From: Paenibacillus tritici
GTDB lineage: Bacteria; Bacillota; Bacilli; Paenibacillales; Paenibacillaceae
DNA: 64,000 bases
Assembly (NCBI RefSeq): GCF_013204885.1
Contig: NZ_JABMKX010000004.1
Location: 389,190 to 453,189, forward strand
Reading direction: 5' to 3'
The position numbers and the translations under genes are program-made. Below are positions 1 to 8,248 of the stretch, piece after piece. The notes beneath the pieces are model-generated. The model was given only the letters and a program-made list of their open reading frames with translations, searched no databases and was not told the DNA's origin. The stretch's first letter is position 1. Each line of letters opens with the position of its first letter.

Positions 1-33
1 CGGGGCGCAAGCATGAGAGGGGAGCATGGCGGC

Positions 34-1173
34 ATGGAAGCAGGAGAGAACCTGAAGGTGTATGGAAGCACTATTAATAAAGAGGAGCTGCTCCGTAAGC
101 TGGACCTGGTTACAGATAAGCTGATGAAGCTGAGCCGGCCGGACAACGAGACGGAATTGCAGAAGCAGGTAGAGGGGGCGGGACGGCATCGTTATTTTGC
201 CCGCGACTTCGGGATGGAGGAATGGGATTGGCCGCAGGGCGTAGGGCTGTATGGTCTGCAAAAGCTGGACCGCCACTTCGGGGACGGCCGTTATGAGGCC
301 TACACCAAGCCGTGGATGGCCCGGCAGCTGGAGAAAGGCCTGCCCAGCCGGAACATCAATACGACCGCTCCGCTCTTGTCGCTGATGGAACTGGAGGAGG
401 CCGGGGAGCTGAGCCTCGTATGGATGGATTGGCTGATGCATGGCCTGCCCAGGACACTGGAGCAAGGGTATCAGCATGTCACCACAGGTGCGGAGAAGCA
501 TGAAGTCTCACTCCATGAGAATGAGCTCTGGATTGATACGCTGTTCATGGCCATTCTGTTCACGGCCAAAATGGGAGTGAAGCATGATAACCCGCAGTGG
601 CGGGAAGCCTCACTGCATCAATTGCTGCTGCACATTAAATATCTGTATGACAAAAAAACCGGCCTGTTCTTCCACGGCTGGCACTGTGAGCAGCGGCATA
701 ATTTCAGCGAAGCCTTCTGGTGCCGCGGCAATAGCTGGTTCACACTCGGCCTGCCGGAATATCTGGAGCTGATGCGCCCGTATCTGTCAGAGGGAATCTT
801 CACATATCTCCAGCAGATCATGCAGGCCCAGGCGGAAGCTTTACTGGCTTGCCAGAGCGGGGATGGACTGTGGCATACGCTGCTGGATGACCCGGACAGT
901 TATACCGAGACGTCCGGCTCGGCCGCCATTGCCGCCGGTATTCTGAACGGTGTACGCACCGGAATGCTGCCGGAGGCGTACGCGGAACCGGCGCTGAGAG
1001 CGATCCAGGCTGTGCTGGATCAGGTTGATGGCGAAGGCACCGTGCTTGGCGTATCGAGCGGTACTCCGATCGGTGCAGCCAAGGAGGATTACAAAGCGAT
1101 TGTCATTGCCCCTATGGCCTACGGCCAGGCGATGGCGCTGGTTGCACTGGGTGAGGCTCTGCATTACTGCTGA
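34..1173 (+). CDS. Glycoside hydrolase family 105/88, unsaturated rhamnogalacturonyl hydrolase-like
   Basis: Cytoplasmic enzyme expected to remove the unsaturated uronic acid from oligosaccharides released by pectate or rhamnogalacturonan lyases (YteR/YesR type). The protein has no signal peptide and the size (about 379 aa) of single-domain GH105 enzymes. Visible family motifs are WDWPQG near residue 65, ELWIDTLFMA with the likely catalytic Asp near residue 168, and FWCRGNSWF near residue 230, which corresponds to the family's WxRGNxW substrate-binding segment. The ATG at 34 is preferred because AGGGGAG lies 9 bases upstream; an in-frame ATG at 13 lacks a good site. The frame is open to the window edge, so a longer upstream start cannot be excluded. 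A strong terminator follows, so it closes an operon lying mostly outside the window. Confidence 0.85.
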   Translation: MEAGENLKVYGSTINKEELLRKLDLVTDKLMKLSRPDNETELQKQVEGAGRHRYFARDFGMEEWDWPQGVGLYGLQKLDRHFGDGRYEAYTKPWMARQLEKGLPSRNINTTAPLLSLMELEEAGELSLVWMDWLMHGLPRTLEQGYQHVTTGAEKHEVSLHENELWIDTLFMAILFTAKMGVKHDNPQWREASLHQLLLHIKYLYDKKTGLFFHGWHCEQRHNFSEAFWCRGNSWFTLGLPEYLELMRPYLSEGIFTYLQQIMQAQAEALLACQSGDGLWHTLLDDPDSYTETSGSAAIAAGILNGVRTGMLPEAYAEPALRAIQAVLDQVDGEGTVLGVSSGTPIGAAKEDYKAIVIAPMAYGQAMALVALGEALHYC

Positions 1174-1232
1174 CGCGAAGGCGGATTTGCAGAACAGGCG
1201 GAGCGCAAGTGAAAGGAGTCTGCGAATGGTAT

Positions 1233-1280
1233 AAGCGGCAGCTAAGGACGGGAGAATCGTCTTCGGCTGCCGCTTTTTTG
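1233..1280 (+). terminator. Rho-independent terminator after the GH105 gene
   Basis: AAGCGGCAGC pairs with GCTGCCGCTT across a 22-base loop, and the stem runs straight into six T residues. Confidence 0.85.
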
Positions 1281-1286
1281 CAGAGG

Positions 1287-1739
1287 CTATAGATCTTGTG
1301 ACAGGCGTATCATATCGACCACTTGGATCCCATTCTCAAATAGTGCTTCAGGGTAATGTCTTATAAAAAAGTCCCTGTCGATCCCGGTCATTCTGAACCC
1401 GCATTTCTGATAAAGCAAAAGCTGTCCTACACTGGAGTTCCCCGTACCCAGCTCAAGCGTTTTATAGCCGAGAGACCTTGCCTTTTGAATGGCGTGATTC
1501 ACCAGCAGTTTGCCTATCCCTTGGCCCTGGTAGTCCTCATCGACCGCAATATTCACCAGTTCCATGGTCTCTGGTCTGGTTTGCAGTAAGACATACACTC
1601 CGATTACACGGTTATCTGCCTCGGCGACGAAGCAGAGACCTCTTGCGGCATACTCATCAACAAGCCCCGGGGAAGGGTCTGCCAACAAAAGCAATTCTCT
1701 TGGGGGCTGTTCACCTGCAGTTAACGCTCTGATCTCCAT
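1287..1739 (-). CDS. GNAT family N-acetyltransferase
   Basis: Acetyl-CoA-dependent acyltransferase; substrate unknown. The acetyl-CoA pyrophosphate loop is visible as YQGQGIGKLLV, preceded by the beta4 strand (MELVNIAVDE) and followed by SLGYKTLELGTGN and a C-terminal LYQKCGFR strand, which is the complete GNAT order. The product is 150 aa from the ATG at 1739, which has AGGAACGGGG upstream. A GTG at 1763 would extend it by eight residues and overlap the stop of the upstream kinase gene. It is probably co-transcribed with the APH-like gene at 1756-2706. Confidence 0.85.
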   Translation of the reverse strand: MEIRALTAGEQPPRELLLLADPSPGLVDEYAARGLCFVAEADNRVIGVYVLLQTRPETMELVNIAVDEDYQGQGIGKLLVNHAIQKARSLGYKTLELGTGNSSVGQLLLYQKCGFRMTGIDRDFFIRHYPEALFENGIQVVDMIRLSQDL

Positions 1740-1755
1740 ACTGTTACCCCGTTCC

Positions 1756-2706
1756 TCATTCACTGTAATTCAAAGTGCCTGTACCCGGTCTGGTTTCGAT
1801 CTTGTTTCTATATAAGTTCAGGATTCGAACCTCGGCCTCGCTTAACTCTTCGAAATTCCAGTACTTGTGCATCAGACTATATTCAAAACATTCCTTCAGC
1901 TTCAAAAATAACGGGAATTTCGTAAGCATCTCAGAAGAGAGATGATGCTCCTCCTGATAGCCTTCGAGCATTGCCTTAGTAATGGATCGTTCATAATCCC
2001 TCAGATTCCCTCCGCCCATGAAGGAGTACTCCAGCGCAGAATAGATCGGCACCACTAAATCGTATATATAGAAATGCTGTTCACAATCTTGAAAGTCAAT
2101 CATGGTTAGTGCGGAGTCGCGGTCAACAAGGATATTTTCCAGCCACAGGTCGCCGTGGATTAGGCCGTAATTGGATGGGTCCCGGGGCAGCTCTTTAATC
2201 TGGGTGACCACGCCGGCTGCAATCTCCCGTATGGACTTCTCTTCTGCAGGAATATATTGGAGGAAATCGTATTCTTCACTTTCATGCCAATGACGAATAG
2301 TTACAGCAGCTTCAGTATTCAAATATCCTTTACTTACCCGGTGCATCCTGCCGATTTGTTGTCCAAGCCCTCTGAACACAGCTTCATTCCACTCTGTCCG
2401 CGGCAGATGGATTCCGGGTGCAGCCTTAAATACAACGCATAGCTGTTCTTCATCCAGGCTTAATGGTTCAAGGGATGAACCCTTGCTTGAGGGTACAATC
2501 TCTGCGACGCCTACGCCCTGGTTGAATAAATAATGAGTCCACTTAAGCTCTTCTAATTGTTCTTCATAGGTCTTGTAATTCGTGATTCGGGCGTAAAAGA
2601 TACCTTGCCGGGAGTGACAACGGTACATTTCATTGGTTACTACTTCAACCTGATAAAACTCTACTTTATAGGTCTCGTTTAAAAATAGTAATATTCGTTC
2701 TTCCAT
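1756..2706 (-). CDS. Phosphotransferase of the APH/choline kinase fold
   Basis: Kinase-like small-molecule phosphotransferase; substrate not identifiable. The catalytic loop reads LIHGDLWLENILVD near residues 183-196 (Brenner-type HGDxxxxN) and the metal-binding Asp follows in MIDFQDCEQ near residues 203-211. Length (316 aa) fits the APH domain family. GGAGG lies 8 bases before the ATG at 2706. It heads a minus-strand pair with the GNAT gene downstream. An antibiotic-modifying role is possible for this pair (kinase plus acetyltransferase) but nothing in the sequence establishes it; homoserine-kinase-like or spore-related members of the fold are equally possible. Confidence 0.75.
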   Translation of the reverse strand: MEERILLFLNETYKVEFYQVEVVTNEMYRCHSRQGIFYARITNYKTYEEQLEELKWTHYLFNQGVGVAEIVPSSKGSSLEPLSLDEEQLCVVFKAAPGIHLPRTEWNEAVFRGLGQQIGRMHRVSKGYLNTEAAVTIRHWHESEEYDFLQYIPAEEKSIREIAAGVVTQIKELPRDPSNYGLIHGDLWLENILVDRDSALTMIDFQDCEQHFYIYDLVVPIYSALEYSFMGGGNLRDYERSITKAMLEGYQEEHHLSSEMLTKFPLFLKLKECFEYSLMHKYWNFEELSEAEVRILNLYRNKIETRPGTGTLNYSE

Positions 2707-2738
2707 AAGTTAATCCTCCACATGTTTTTCCTGCGTAA

Positions 2739-3194
2739 TTAGAGCCTTGCAAACGTGATGTAATCGACTGGAGCAGGCTCTGCCGAATCCATCCGAAGCG
2801 CCCGGTTGATCTGTCCCCGGTGATATTGCCCATGTAAAAGGACCTGCAACAGGATATCCCGGACGGATGTTCGGAAGGGAACTCCGCTCTGGCTGGCATA
2901 ATCAATCATCTTGTCCAGTTCGGATTCCTCCAGCCCTTCAATATAGATGCGGTACTGCTCAGCATTCTCTTCAAACATCTGCTGGATCGCCGCCAGCTCT
3001 TCGGTGTCCTCCCACAATGAATATTGTGCGCTGCCCTGACCTTGCAGCCGGGACAGCCAGACCCGCTCCGCAACCGCAATGTGCCGGACCAGCTTCAGCA
3101 GCTCCTTGTCCTTCGTGTCACTAGCCTCCAGCGCGTCCAAGATCCGTCCGTCCGCCCAATACAGGTGATTTAGCATGGATTTTATGGTTTTCAT
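2739..3194 (-). CDS. DinB family protein
   Basis: Four-helix-bundle metalloprotein of the DinB/YfiT type, possibly a thiol-dependent S-transferase (bacillithiol in this phylum). The three-His arrangement is visible: MLNHLYWAD near the N terminus, and LLHGQYHRGQ near residue 128, the family's HxxxHRGQ helix. It is full length at 151 aa. The site AGAGGAGG precedes the ATG. The name comes from DNA-damage-inducible DinB of Bacillus; no LexA box was identified here, so damage control is not shown. Confidence 0.85.
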   Translation of the reverse strand: MKTIKSMLNHLYWADGRILDALEASDTKDKELLKLVRHIAVAERVWLSRLQGQGSAQYSLWEDTEELAAIQQMFEENAEQYRIYIEGLEESELDKMIDYASQSGVPFRTSVRDILLQVLLHGQYHRGQINRALRMDSAEPAPVDYITFARL

Positions 3195-3209
3195 TTCGTT
3201 TCCTCCTCT

Positions 3210-3731
3210 TTATGATTCATGCTGATGTTCGGCCGACCAAGAGAGTGCCAGCTGTTCCATACTTTTTACAAAAGATTTTTTGGCTGGGCTATACTCACTT
3301 GTATTGTCGAAGCGTTCAACCAATTCTTGCTTGAACTTACTGTACCTGGTTACTTCTTCCGGATGACATCTCAAGTAATCTCTAAATATTAGATGCCGTT
3401 CAATTTGAGGATTATCTGTTTGATAACAATGAATGTGGTGAGTCCTTTCTTCACCGCCTTTGCGGAATAATCTTCTGCCAGGAATTCCCCAATCTCCGGC
3501 AACATCATATCCGAGCGAATGCATCCTATCGTTATATAAGTCGATCTTGTTAATGTCTTTTACAATACACATCATATCAATCACGGGTTTAGCCTGTAAG
3601 CCCGGCACTGAGGTACTTCCAAAATGCTCAAAACGCACGATTTCATCTGCCAATATAGTAGTTAAAAACGCAGCTTCCTCTTGGTAGCGGTTAACCCAGT
3701 CCGGATTATACTCGCTTAGTCTAACTTTCAT
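3210..3731 (-). CDS. GrpB family protein (UPF0157)
   Basis: Member of the GrpB family, which has a nucleotidyltransferase-like fold and no firmly established biochemical role. Typical landmarks are EYNPDWVNRYQEE at the N terminus, FEHFGSTSVPGLQAKPVIDM with the GSTSxxGLxAKPxIDM signature near residues 38-55, and HIHCYQ near residue 105. The ATG at 3731 has AGGAGG directly upstream; the ORF extends further 5' to an unsupported ATG. Length is 173 aa, normal for the family. Confidence 0.85.
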   Translation of the reverse strand: MKVRLSEYNPDWVNRYQEEAAFLTTILADEIVRFEHFGSTSVPGLQAKPVIDMMCIVKDINKIDLYNDRMHSLGYDVAGDWGIPGRRLFRKGGEERTHHIHCYQTDNPQIERHLIFRDYLRCHPEEVTRYSKFKQELVERFDNTSEYSPAKKSFVKSMEQLALSWSAEHQHES

Positions 3732-3790
3732 GAAAAAACCTCCTACGGGGTGCATATAGGTCTATACTTATCTACCCGCTGGCTAAGGAA

Positions 3791-4168
3791 TTAACTGTTT
3801 TGAGAGAGTTCTTTGGTCAAATAATAGTGAGAGTAACTGCCAGCGTTAGGTATCGTTCCAAACACTTCGAAGCCTTGCTTCAGGTAGAAGTCCAATGCCT
3901 GAAAGCTCAAGGTGTCTAATTTGATGAAGTCACATTTTTTCTCTTTAGCCATTCTTTCGGCTGTTGACAGTAGTTGCTTTCCGTATCCGAACGTCCGGTA
4001 GGCTTCTTCCACGAAAAGATATTGCACCTCTAACCAGTTCCAGCAGATCTCACCCACCAGTCCGCCGTAAATATTTCCAGCCTCATCTTGTAAAAGCGGG
4101 TTCACTTCCTGGTATCTGCCTTTCAACTCATCAGGGAAATGCTTAAGCCATCGGGAACACTCCTTCAA
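3791..4168 (-). CDS. GNAT acetyltransferase, possibly 5'-truncated
   Basis: The sequence shows the GNAT landmarks IYGGLVGEI, the CoA loop RTFGYGKQLL, and FQALDFYLKQGFEVFG. This belongs to the subgroup with paired GGL and FQA motifs, whose members I recall as about 140-150 aa. Here only 125 aa are available from the TTG at 4168 and no ATG or GTG lies upstream in frame before a stop near 4258. The missing part corresponds to the first beta strand and helix. GAAGGAG overlaps the TTG rather than preceding it. Either it starts at an unusual codon or the N terminus has decayed. The catalytic core appears intact. Confidence 0.6.
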   Translation of the reverse strand: MKECSRWLKHFPDELKGRYQEVNPLLQDEAGNIYGGLVGEICWNWLEVQYLFVEEAYRTFGYGKQLLSTAERMAKEKKCDFIKLDTLSFQALDFYLKQGFEVFGTIPNAGSYSHYYLTKELSQNS

Positions 4169-4287
4169 GCCAGTACATACTAACTTAAGTGTACCATTAA
4201 GCCCCAGTATTTGACTGTAAAAAACAACTAAACTTAAGCTATCCTGTATCTCAGCCTAATCCAGGTGGAGCCGGGTAAAAGATTTGC

Positions 4288-4316
4288 TTGAAGCTTCTGG
4301 GAGCATGAAGTATACT
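4288..4316 (+). promoter_or_regulatory. Sigma-A promoter of iolG-iolB
   Basis: TTGAAG (4288-4293), a 17-base spacer and TATACT (4311-4316). Transcription should begin near 4323, just before the operator at 4328. Confidence 0.75.
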
Positions 4317-4327
4317 ATTCTCGGGAA

Positions 4328-4342
4328 GGTTAAGCGCTTACC
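4328..4342. promoter_or_regulatory. LacI-family operator, copy 1
   Basis: GGTTAAGCGCTTACC, built on the perfect palindrome TAAGCGCTTA with the central CG typical of LacI/GalR operators. It lies about 12 bases after the -10 box of iolG-iolB. The identical 18-base string GGTTAAGCGCTTACCCTC recurs at 8570 ahead of iolC. The natural candidate for binding is the LacI-type protein encoded at 6949-7959. Confidence 0.8.
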
Positions 4343-4363
4343 CTCTGAGGAGGATAAGTGAAG

Positions 4364-5407
4364 ATGGTAAATCCGATTGTAGTTGGCATTATCGGCGCGG
4401 GAAGAATCGGGCGCCTGCATGCGGATAATCTGCGTGCGATGCCGTCCTATAAGCTGAAGTCTATTGCAGAAGCAATGATGAGTGACGAATTGCTGGCCTG
4501 GGCGGAGAGCCGGGGGCTGGGCTCTGTTTTTGCAGCGGGTGAAGATATTCTGAATGACCCTGAGATTGAAGCGGTGTTCATCTGCACACCGACGGATACA
4601 CACGCATCGTGGATAGAGCGGGCTGCGCTTGCGGGGAAGCATATATTCTGTGAGAAGCCGATCAGCCTGTCATCGGAAGAGACCCTTCGGGCATTACAGA
4701 TTGCAGAGGAAGCGGGCGTGCTGCTCCAGGTCGGCTTCAACCGCCGGATGGACCCCAGCTTCCGTAAGCTGAAGCAGCTGGTTGAGTCCGGGGAGCTGGG
4801 CAGCCCGCATATTGTGAAGATTACCTCGCGTGATCCGCAGCCTCCGGGCGAGTCTTATGTGCGCTCCTCGGGCGGGATGTTCATGGATATGACGATTCAC
4901 GATTTCGATATGGCCCGCTACCTGATGGACGGGGAAGTGGCTGAGGTCTACACGCGGGGGGCGAACCTGATTGATCCGATGTTCGGCCGCTGCGGGGATG
5001 TGGACACAGCTGTCATCACACTGACCTTCGAGAGCGGAGCAATCTGCGTGATTGATAACAGCCGCAAGGCTGTCTACGGCTATGACCAGCGGGTGGAGGT
5101 ATTCGGCACGCTTGGTTCGGCGACTGCCGACAATTGCCGCCCGACAACAGTGGAGGTGTCCACCGCCACTTCGGTTACCCGCGACCAGCCGGAGCATTTC
5201 TTCCTGGAGCGCTATAACCGGGCGTTCATGGACGAGATTGCCGCGTTTGCCCGTTCGGTACGGCTGCAGGAGCCGCTGATCTGCAGCGGCCGTGACGGTC
5301 AAGCGGCACAATTGATTGCCGAAGCAGCCAGAGCGTCCTATGTGAGCGGGCTTCCGGTCAAGCTGTCTGGTGCAGGAGCAGGACTATCGGAGATGCAAGC
5401 CTTGTAA
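4364..5407 (+). CDS. iolG: myo-Inositol 2-dehydrogenase (Gfo/Idh/MocA family)
   Basis: NAD-dependent oxidation of myo-inositol to scyllo-inosose, the first step of inositol catabolism. The N-terminal Rossmann motif is GIIGAGRIGRLHADNL; the catalytic Lys sits in FCEKPISL (Lys98), and the catalytic Asp/His pair in MTIHDFDMARYL near residues 170-181. The protein is 347 aa, usual for IolG. GAGGAGG lies 10 bases before the ATG at 4364; the GTG at 4358 is too close. It is followed 40 bases later by iolB, and the unit ends at the terminator near 6361. Related Gfo/Idh members act on other polyols, but the iol neighbours make inositol by far the best assignment. Confidence 0.9.
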   Translation: MVNPIVVGIIGAGRIGRLHADNLRAMPSYKLKSIAEAMMSDELLAWAESRGLGSVFAAGEDILNDPEIEAVFICTPTDTHASWIERAALAGKHIFCEKPISLSSEETLRALQIAEEAGVLLQVGFNRRMDPSFRKLKQLVESGELGSPHIVKITSRDPQPPGESYVRSSGGMFMDMTIHDFDMARYLMDGEVAEVYTRGANLIDPMFGRCGDVDTAVITLTFESGAICVIDNSRKAVYGYDQRVEVFGTLGSATADNCRPTTVEVSTATSVTRDQPEHFFLERYNRAFMDEIAAFARSVRLQEPLICSGRDGQAAQLIAEAARASYVSGLPVKLSGAGAGLSEMQAL

Positions 5408-5447
5408 GCGGATGCAAACCTTGAAGAACAAAGGAGGATGAGCGAAG

Positions 5448-6278
5448 ATGTCCGAACTAATCATTAAGGCTGGAGCGCCAGACAAGGACGGACTGGTGGC
5501 TGCGGTCAGCCCGGAGAGCGCCGGATGGAAGTATGTAGGGTTCGAGGTGTATCAATTGCGAGCCGGGGATACTCTGGACCGCAGTGCAGAAGGGAACGAG
5601 GTCTGCCTGGTATTGCTTGCGGGCAAGGCGGATATCCGGGTGGAAGGCGAGCTGTTCGCAGGTATCGGCGGGCGTATGTCGGTCTTTGAAGATATGGCTC
5701 CATACGCGGTGTATGTTCCGGCGGGAGCGAACTACAAGGTTACAGCACTGACAGAGCTGGAGCTTGCAGCCTGTCTGGCTCCGGGAACGGGCAAATATCC
5801 GGCACGGCTGATTACTCCAGCCGATGCGGTTGCAGAGGACCGGGGGTATGGCAGCATGTCGCGCCGGGTCGTTAATATCCTGCCTGAGCAGAGTGTGGCT
5901 GAGAGTTTGCTGGTGGTGGAGGTGCGCACGGGCGGCGGCAACTGGTCCAGCTATCCGCCGCACAAGCATGATCAGGATAACCTGCCAGCCGAATCCTATC
6001 TGGAGGAGACGTACTATCACAGGGTGAATCCCGCCCATGGCTTTGTGGTGCAGCGGGTCTACAATGACGACCGCAGCTTAGACGAGACCCTGGCTGTGCC
6101 TGACCGGAGCATCGTGCTTGTTCCAGAGGGGTATCACCCGGTCTCCGCGCCGCCGGGTTATGATTCATATTATCTTAACGTGATGGCGGGGCCGGTCCGC
6201 ACCTGGGTATTCCATAATGATCCAGATCATGAATGGCTGTTCAAGTGGGGGCAGAGTACGGCTGCTGTGGAAGATTGA
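5448..6278 (+). CDS. iolB: 5-Deoxy-glucuronate isomerase
   Basis: Converts 5-deoxy-D-glucuronate to 2-deoxy-5-keto-D-gluconate, which IolC then phosphorylates. The double-cupin metal site appears as YPPHKHDQDN near residue 170 with LEETYYHR about 15 residues later, giving the His, His, Glu, His ligand pattern of IolB. The length (276 aa) matches the family. AAAGGAGG precedes the ATG. It shares a transcript with iolG and is separated from the other iol enzymes by the regulator gene. Confidence 0.93.
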   Translation: MSELIIKAGAPDKDGLVAAVSPESAGWKYVGFEVYQLRAGDTLDRSAEGNEVCLVLLAGKADIRVEGELFAGIGGRMSVFEDMAPYAVYVPAGANYKVTALTELELAACLAPGTGKYPARLITPADAVAEDRGYGSMSRRVVNILPEQSVAESLLVVEVRTGGGNWSSYPPHKHDQDNLPAESYLEETYYHRVNPAHGFVVQRVYNDDRSLDETLAVPDRSIVLVPEGYHPVSAPPGYDSYYLNVMAGPVRTWVFHNDPDHEWLFKWGQSTAAVED

Positions 6279-6360
6279 ACGGAGTCCGGGAGGGAAGATT
6301 GAGCGGAGTCTGCGAGGGGGAATTGAACGGAGCCCGCTAGGTAAATTCATAGATTAATCC

Positions 6361-6387
6361 GGGGCTTCCGCGTAGCGGAGGCCTTTT
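6361..6387 (+). terminator. Terminator of iolG-iolB
   Basis: GGCTTCCGC-GTA-GCGGAGGCC, a nine-base perfect stem with a three-base loop, followed by TTTT. Confidence 0.8.
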
Positions 6388-6486
6388 GACGCGGGGATAC
6401 ACAAATTATTGATAAGCACAGCGGTGCACATCTGAAAAAGCCCCGGAGCGGGCAGCGGCTGGAGGACTCGCGATTCTCTGGAGTGA

Positions 6487-6522
6487 AATGCTGAATGCTG
6501 AATGCTGAATGCTGAAATGCTG
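6487..6522. repeat. Heptanucleotide tandem repeat
   Basis: AATGCTG is repeated four times head to tail, and a fifth copy follows after one extra base. It is non-coding, in the 670-base gap between iolB and the regulator. Just upstream, at 6276-6345, a loose 24-26-base repeat (TTGAACGGAGTC-like) also occurs three times. Confidence 0.8.
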
Positions 6523-6720
6523 TAGTTATTGCAACTTGTGTTCATAGATAGCCGGGTGCCCGGGAGAGATGTTGCAGAGAATACAAGAATAGTCTTGCTA
6601 CAATTGCTTAGAGAGGGCGAAATTCTGCTTTTGAGGCAACAATGATGGATTAGAGCCGATTGGGGTGAAGGAATGTTGCATTCTGGTCAGGAGTTTAATC
6701 TGGACAGGATTTCAATAAGG

Positions 6721-6822
6721 AGGAAGTCCGAAGGCAGAACAAGGAAGCTGAGTCCAGAATAAGGAAGTCTGAATGCAAGCCAAGGAAGCCGAATCCAGAA
6801 CAAAGAAGTCCGAAAGCAGACA
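6721..6822. repeat. Imperfect ~21-bp tandem repeat upstream of the lacI-type gene
   Basis: About five copies of an AGGAAGTCCGAATCCAGAAC-like unit at 6721, 6742, 6762, 6783 and 6804 with several substitutions. They end about 55 bases before the promoter of the LacI-type gene. No coding function is apparent. Confidence 0.7.
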
Positions 6823-6876
6823 TTGTCTGAGTTTCTGCGGTCTCTATTTTGCGGAGGAGGCAGTGTGCCGGATAGA

Positions 6877-6905
6877 TAGACACCGCCGGAGGACTTCCTT
6901 ATAAT
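6877..6905 (+). promoter_or_regulatory. Promoter of the LacI-type regulator gene
   Basis: TAGACA (6877-6882), a 17-base spacer and a consensus TATAAT (6900-6905). No copy of the TAAGCGCTTA operator is present here, so simple autoregulation through that site is not indicated. Confidence 0.7.
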
Positions 6906-6948
6906 CGAGTTATAAGAAGGCTAGAACGCAAAGGCGGGCTTAATAACG

Positions 6949-7959
6949 ATGAAACCTACGATCTATGATGTGGCAAGGGAAGCGGGCGTCTCCATCGCTA
7001 CCGTGTCCAAGGTATTGAATAAGAGCGGACGGATCAGTATCAAGACACGGGAAAAGGTAGGGCGGATCATGGAGGAGCTGAATTATCAGCCAAGTATGGT
7101 AGCTTCCGCTCTGACCAACCGCCGGACAGGAACCATCGGGCTGATGATTCCCGATATTGCCAATCCTTTTTTTGCTGAGACGGCCCGTGGTATCGAGGAT
7201 TATGCCCAGGAACAGGGCAGTGACTTAATCGTGTGCAGTACGGACCGCAGTGATGAGAAGGCTGCACGGTATATCTCGCTGCTGCTGCGCAAACGGGTGG
7301 ACGGCTTGATCATTGCGTCTCATCCCGGGAATCCTGAGCTGATTCGCGGATTGGTGGCCGATCATGTGCCGCTCGTGCTGTTCTCAGCCGATATCCGCAG
7401 CTTGGAGAGCCATAGTGTCACGGTGGATGATTATAAGGGCGGCTATCAGGCAACAGAATATTTACTGGCCCTCGGCCACCGCAGGCTGGGGATTATCTCC
7501 GACAATCTGCCGGGGAGCAAGCTGCGTGTGGAAGGTTTCCTGGATGCGCTGAAGGCGGAGGGAATAGCTTGTGACAATCCGGCTAACATGATACACACCT
7601 CGGCCACACTGGAGAACGGCCGCACGGCAGCAGCAGAGATGCTCAACCAGGCCGCAGACATCCGCCCTACAGCCATCTTTGCCTGCAATGACCTGCTGGC
7701 GATCGGGGTGCTCAAAGAAGCCCGCAGTGCCGGACTCTCCATTCCCCGCGACCTGTCTGTAGTAGGCTTCGACAATACGGTACTGGCAGAAATCTGCCAT
7801 CCCACATTAACCAGTATCGCCCAGCCTTTGCGCGAGATGACAGAGCAGGCGATGATTCTGCTGAATGAGTCGATCAGTAATCCGGCCAGCCCCAAGCGGA
7901 AGATTATGCTGATGCCGGAGCTGGTAATCCGCCATTCTACAGGCCCGGTTCCGCGATAA
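6949..7959 (+). CDS. LacI/GalR family transcriptional regulator of inositol genes
   Basis: DNA-binding repressor with an N-terminal LacI helix-turn-helix (IYDVAREAGVSIATVSKVLN, residues 4-23) and hinge helix (YQPSMVASAL), then a periplasmic-binding-protein-like effector domain beginning TGTIGLMIPDIANPFFAE. The 336-aa length is complete. It lies between the two iol units, and both of those carry an identical LacI-type palindrome right after the promoter, so it very likely represses both and responds to inositol or a catabolic intermediate. Bacillus subtilis uses the unrelated DeoR-type IolR for this, so the arrangement differs from the textbook case. The reading frame stays open for 44 codons after the TAA stop (see findings). 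Confidence 0.88.
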   Translation: MKPTIYDVAREAGVSIATVSKVLNKSGRISIKTREKVGRIMEELNYQPSMVASALTNRRTGTIGLMIPDIANPFFAETARGIEDYAQEQGSDLIVCSTDRSDEKAARYISLLLRKRVDGLIIASHPGNPELIRGLVADHVPLVLFSADIRSLESHSVTVDDYKGGYQATEYLLALGHRRLGIISDNLPGSKLRVEGFLDALKAEGIACDNPANMIHTSATLENGRTAAAEMLNQAADIRPTAIFACNDLLAIGVLKEARSAGLSIPRDLSVVGFDNTVLAEICHPTLTSIAQPLREMTEQAMILLNESISNPASPKRKIMLMPELVIRHSTGPVPR

Positions 7960-8102
7960 GGAACTCATAGGCTCGGCAGCACCCGTGTGACCCTCAAGCA
8001 GAAAGGCTGCGCCGTCCTTCAACAGGATGGCATCCGTTTCAGCGAGAAAGATAAGGAATATCCATTGTGCGAAGCATATCAATTCTATATTTGAAGGATA
8101 GA

Positions 8103-8123
8103 CCCCACTTTGTGGGGTTTTTT
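8103..8123 (+). terminator. Terminator of the LacI-type gene
   Basis: CCCCAC-TTT-GTGGGG followed by six T residues. Confidence 0.88.
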
Positions 8124-8126
8124 GCT

Positions 8127-8166
8127 GAACCGGAGGCTGTCCTATGAAAGGACGGCCTAGCGGTTC
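8127..8166. other. Stable imperfect hairpin directly after the terminator
   Basis: GAACCG, AGGC and GTCCT pair with AAGGAC, GCCT and CGGTTC around an ATGA-type loop with single-base mismatches between the blocks. There is no T tract, so it does not look like a second terminator. Confidence 0.5.
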
Positions 8167-8248
8167 CTACTTGTGAAACAAAGCTAAAAGCACCCAGAGA
8201 ACAAGTTGGACAAACCTGGAAGTTAGAGTAATCGGGTAGTTAGAGTAA

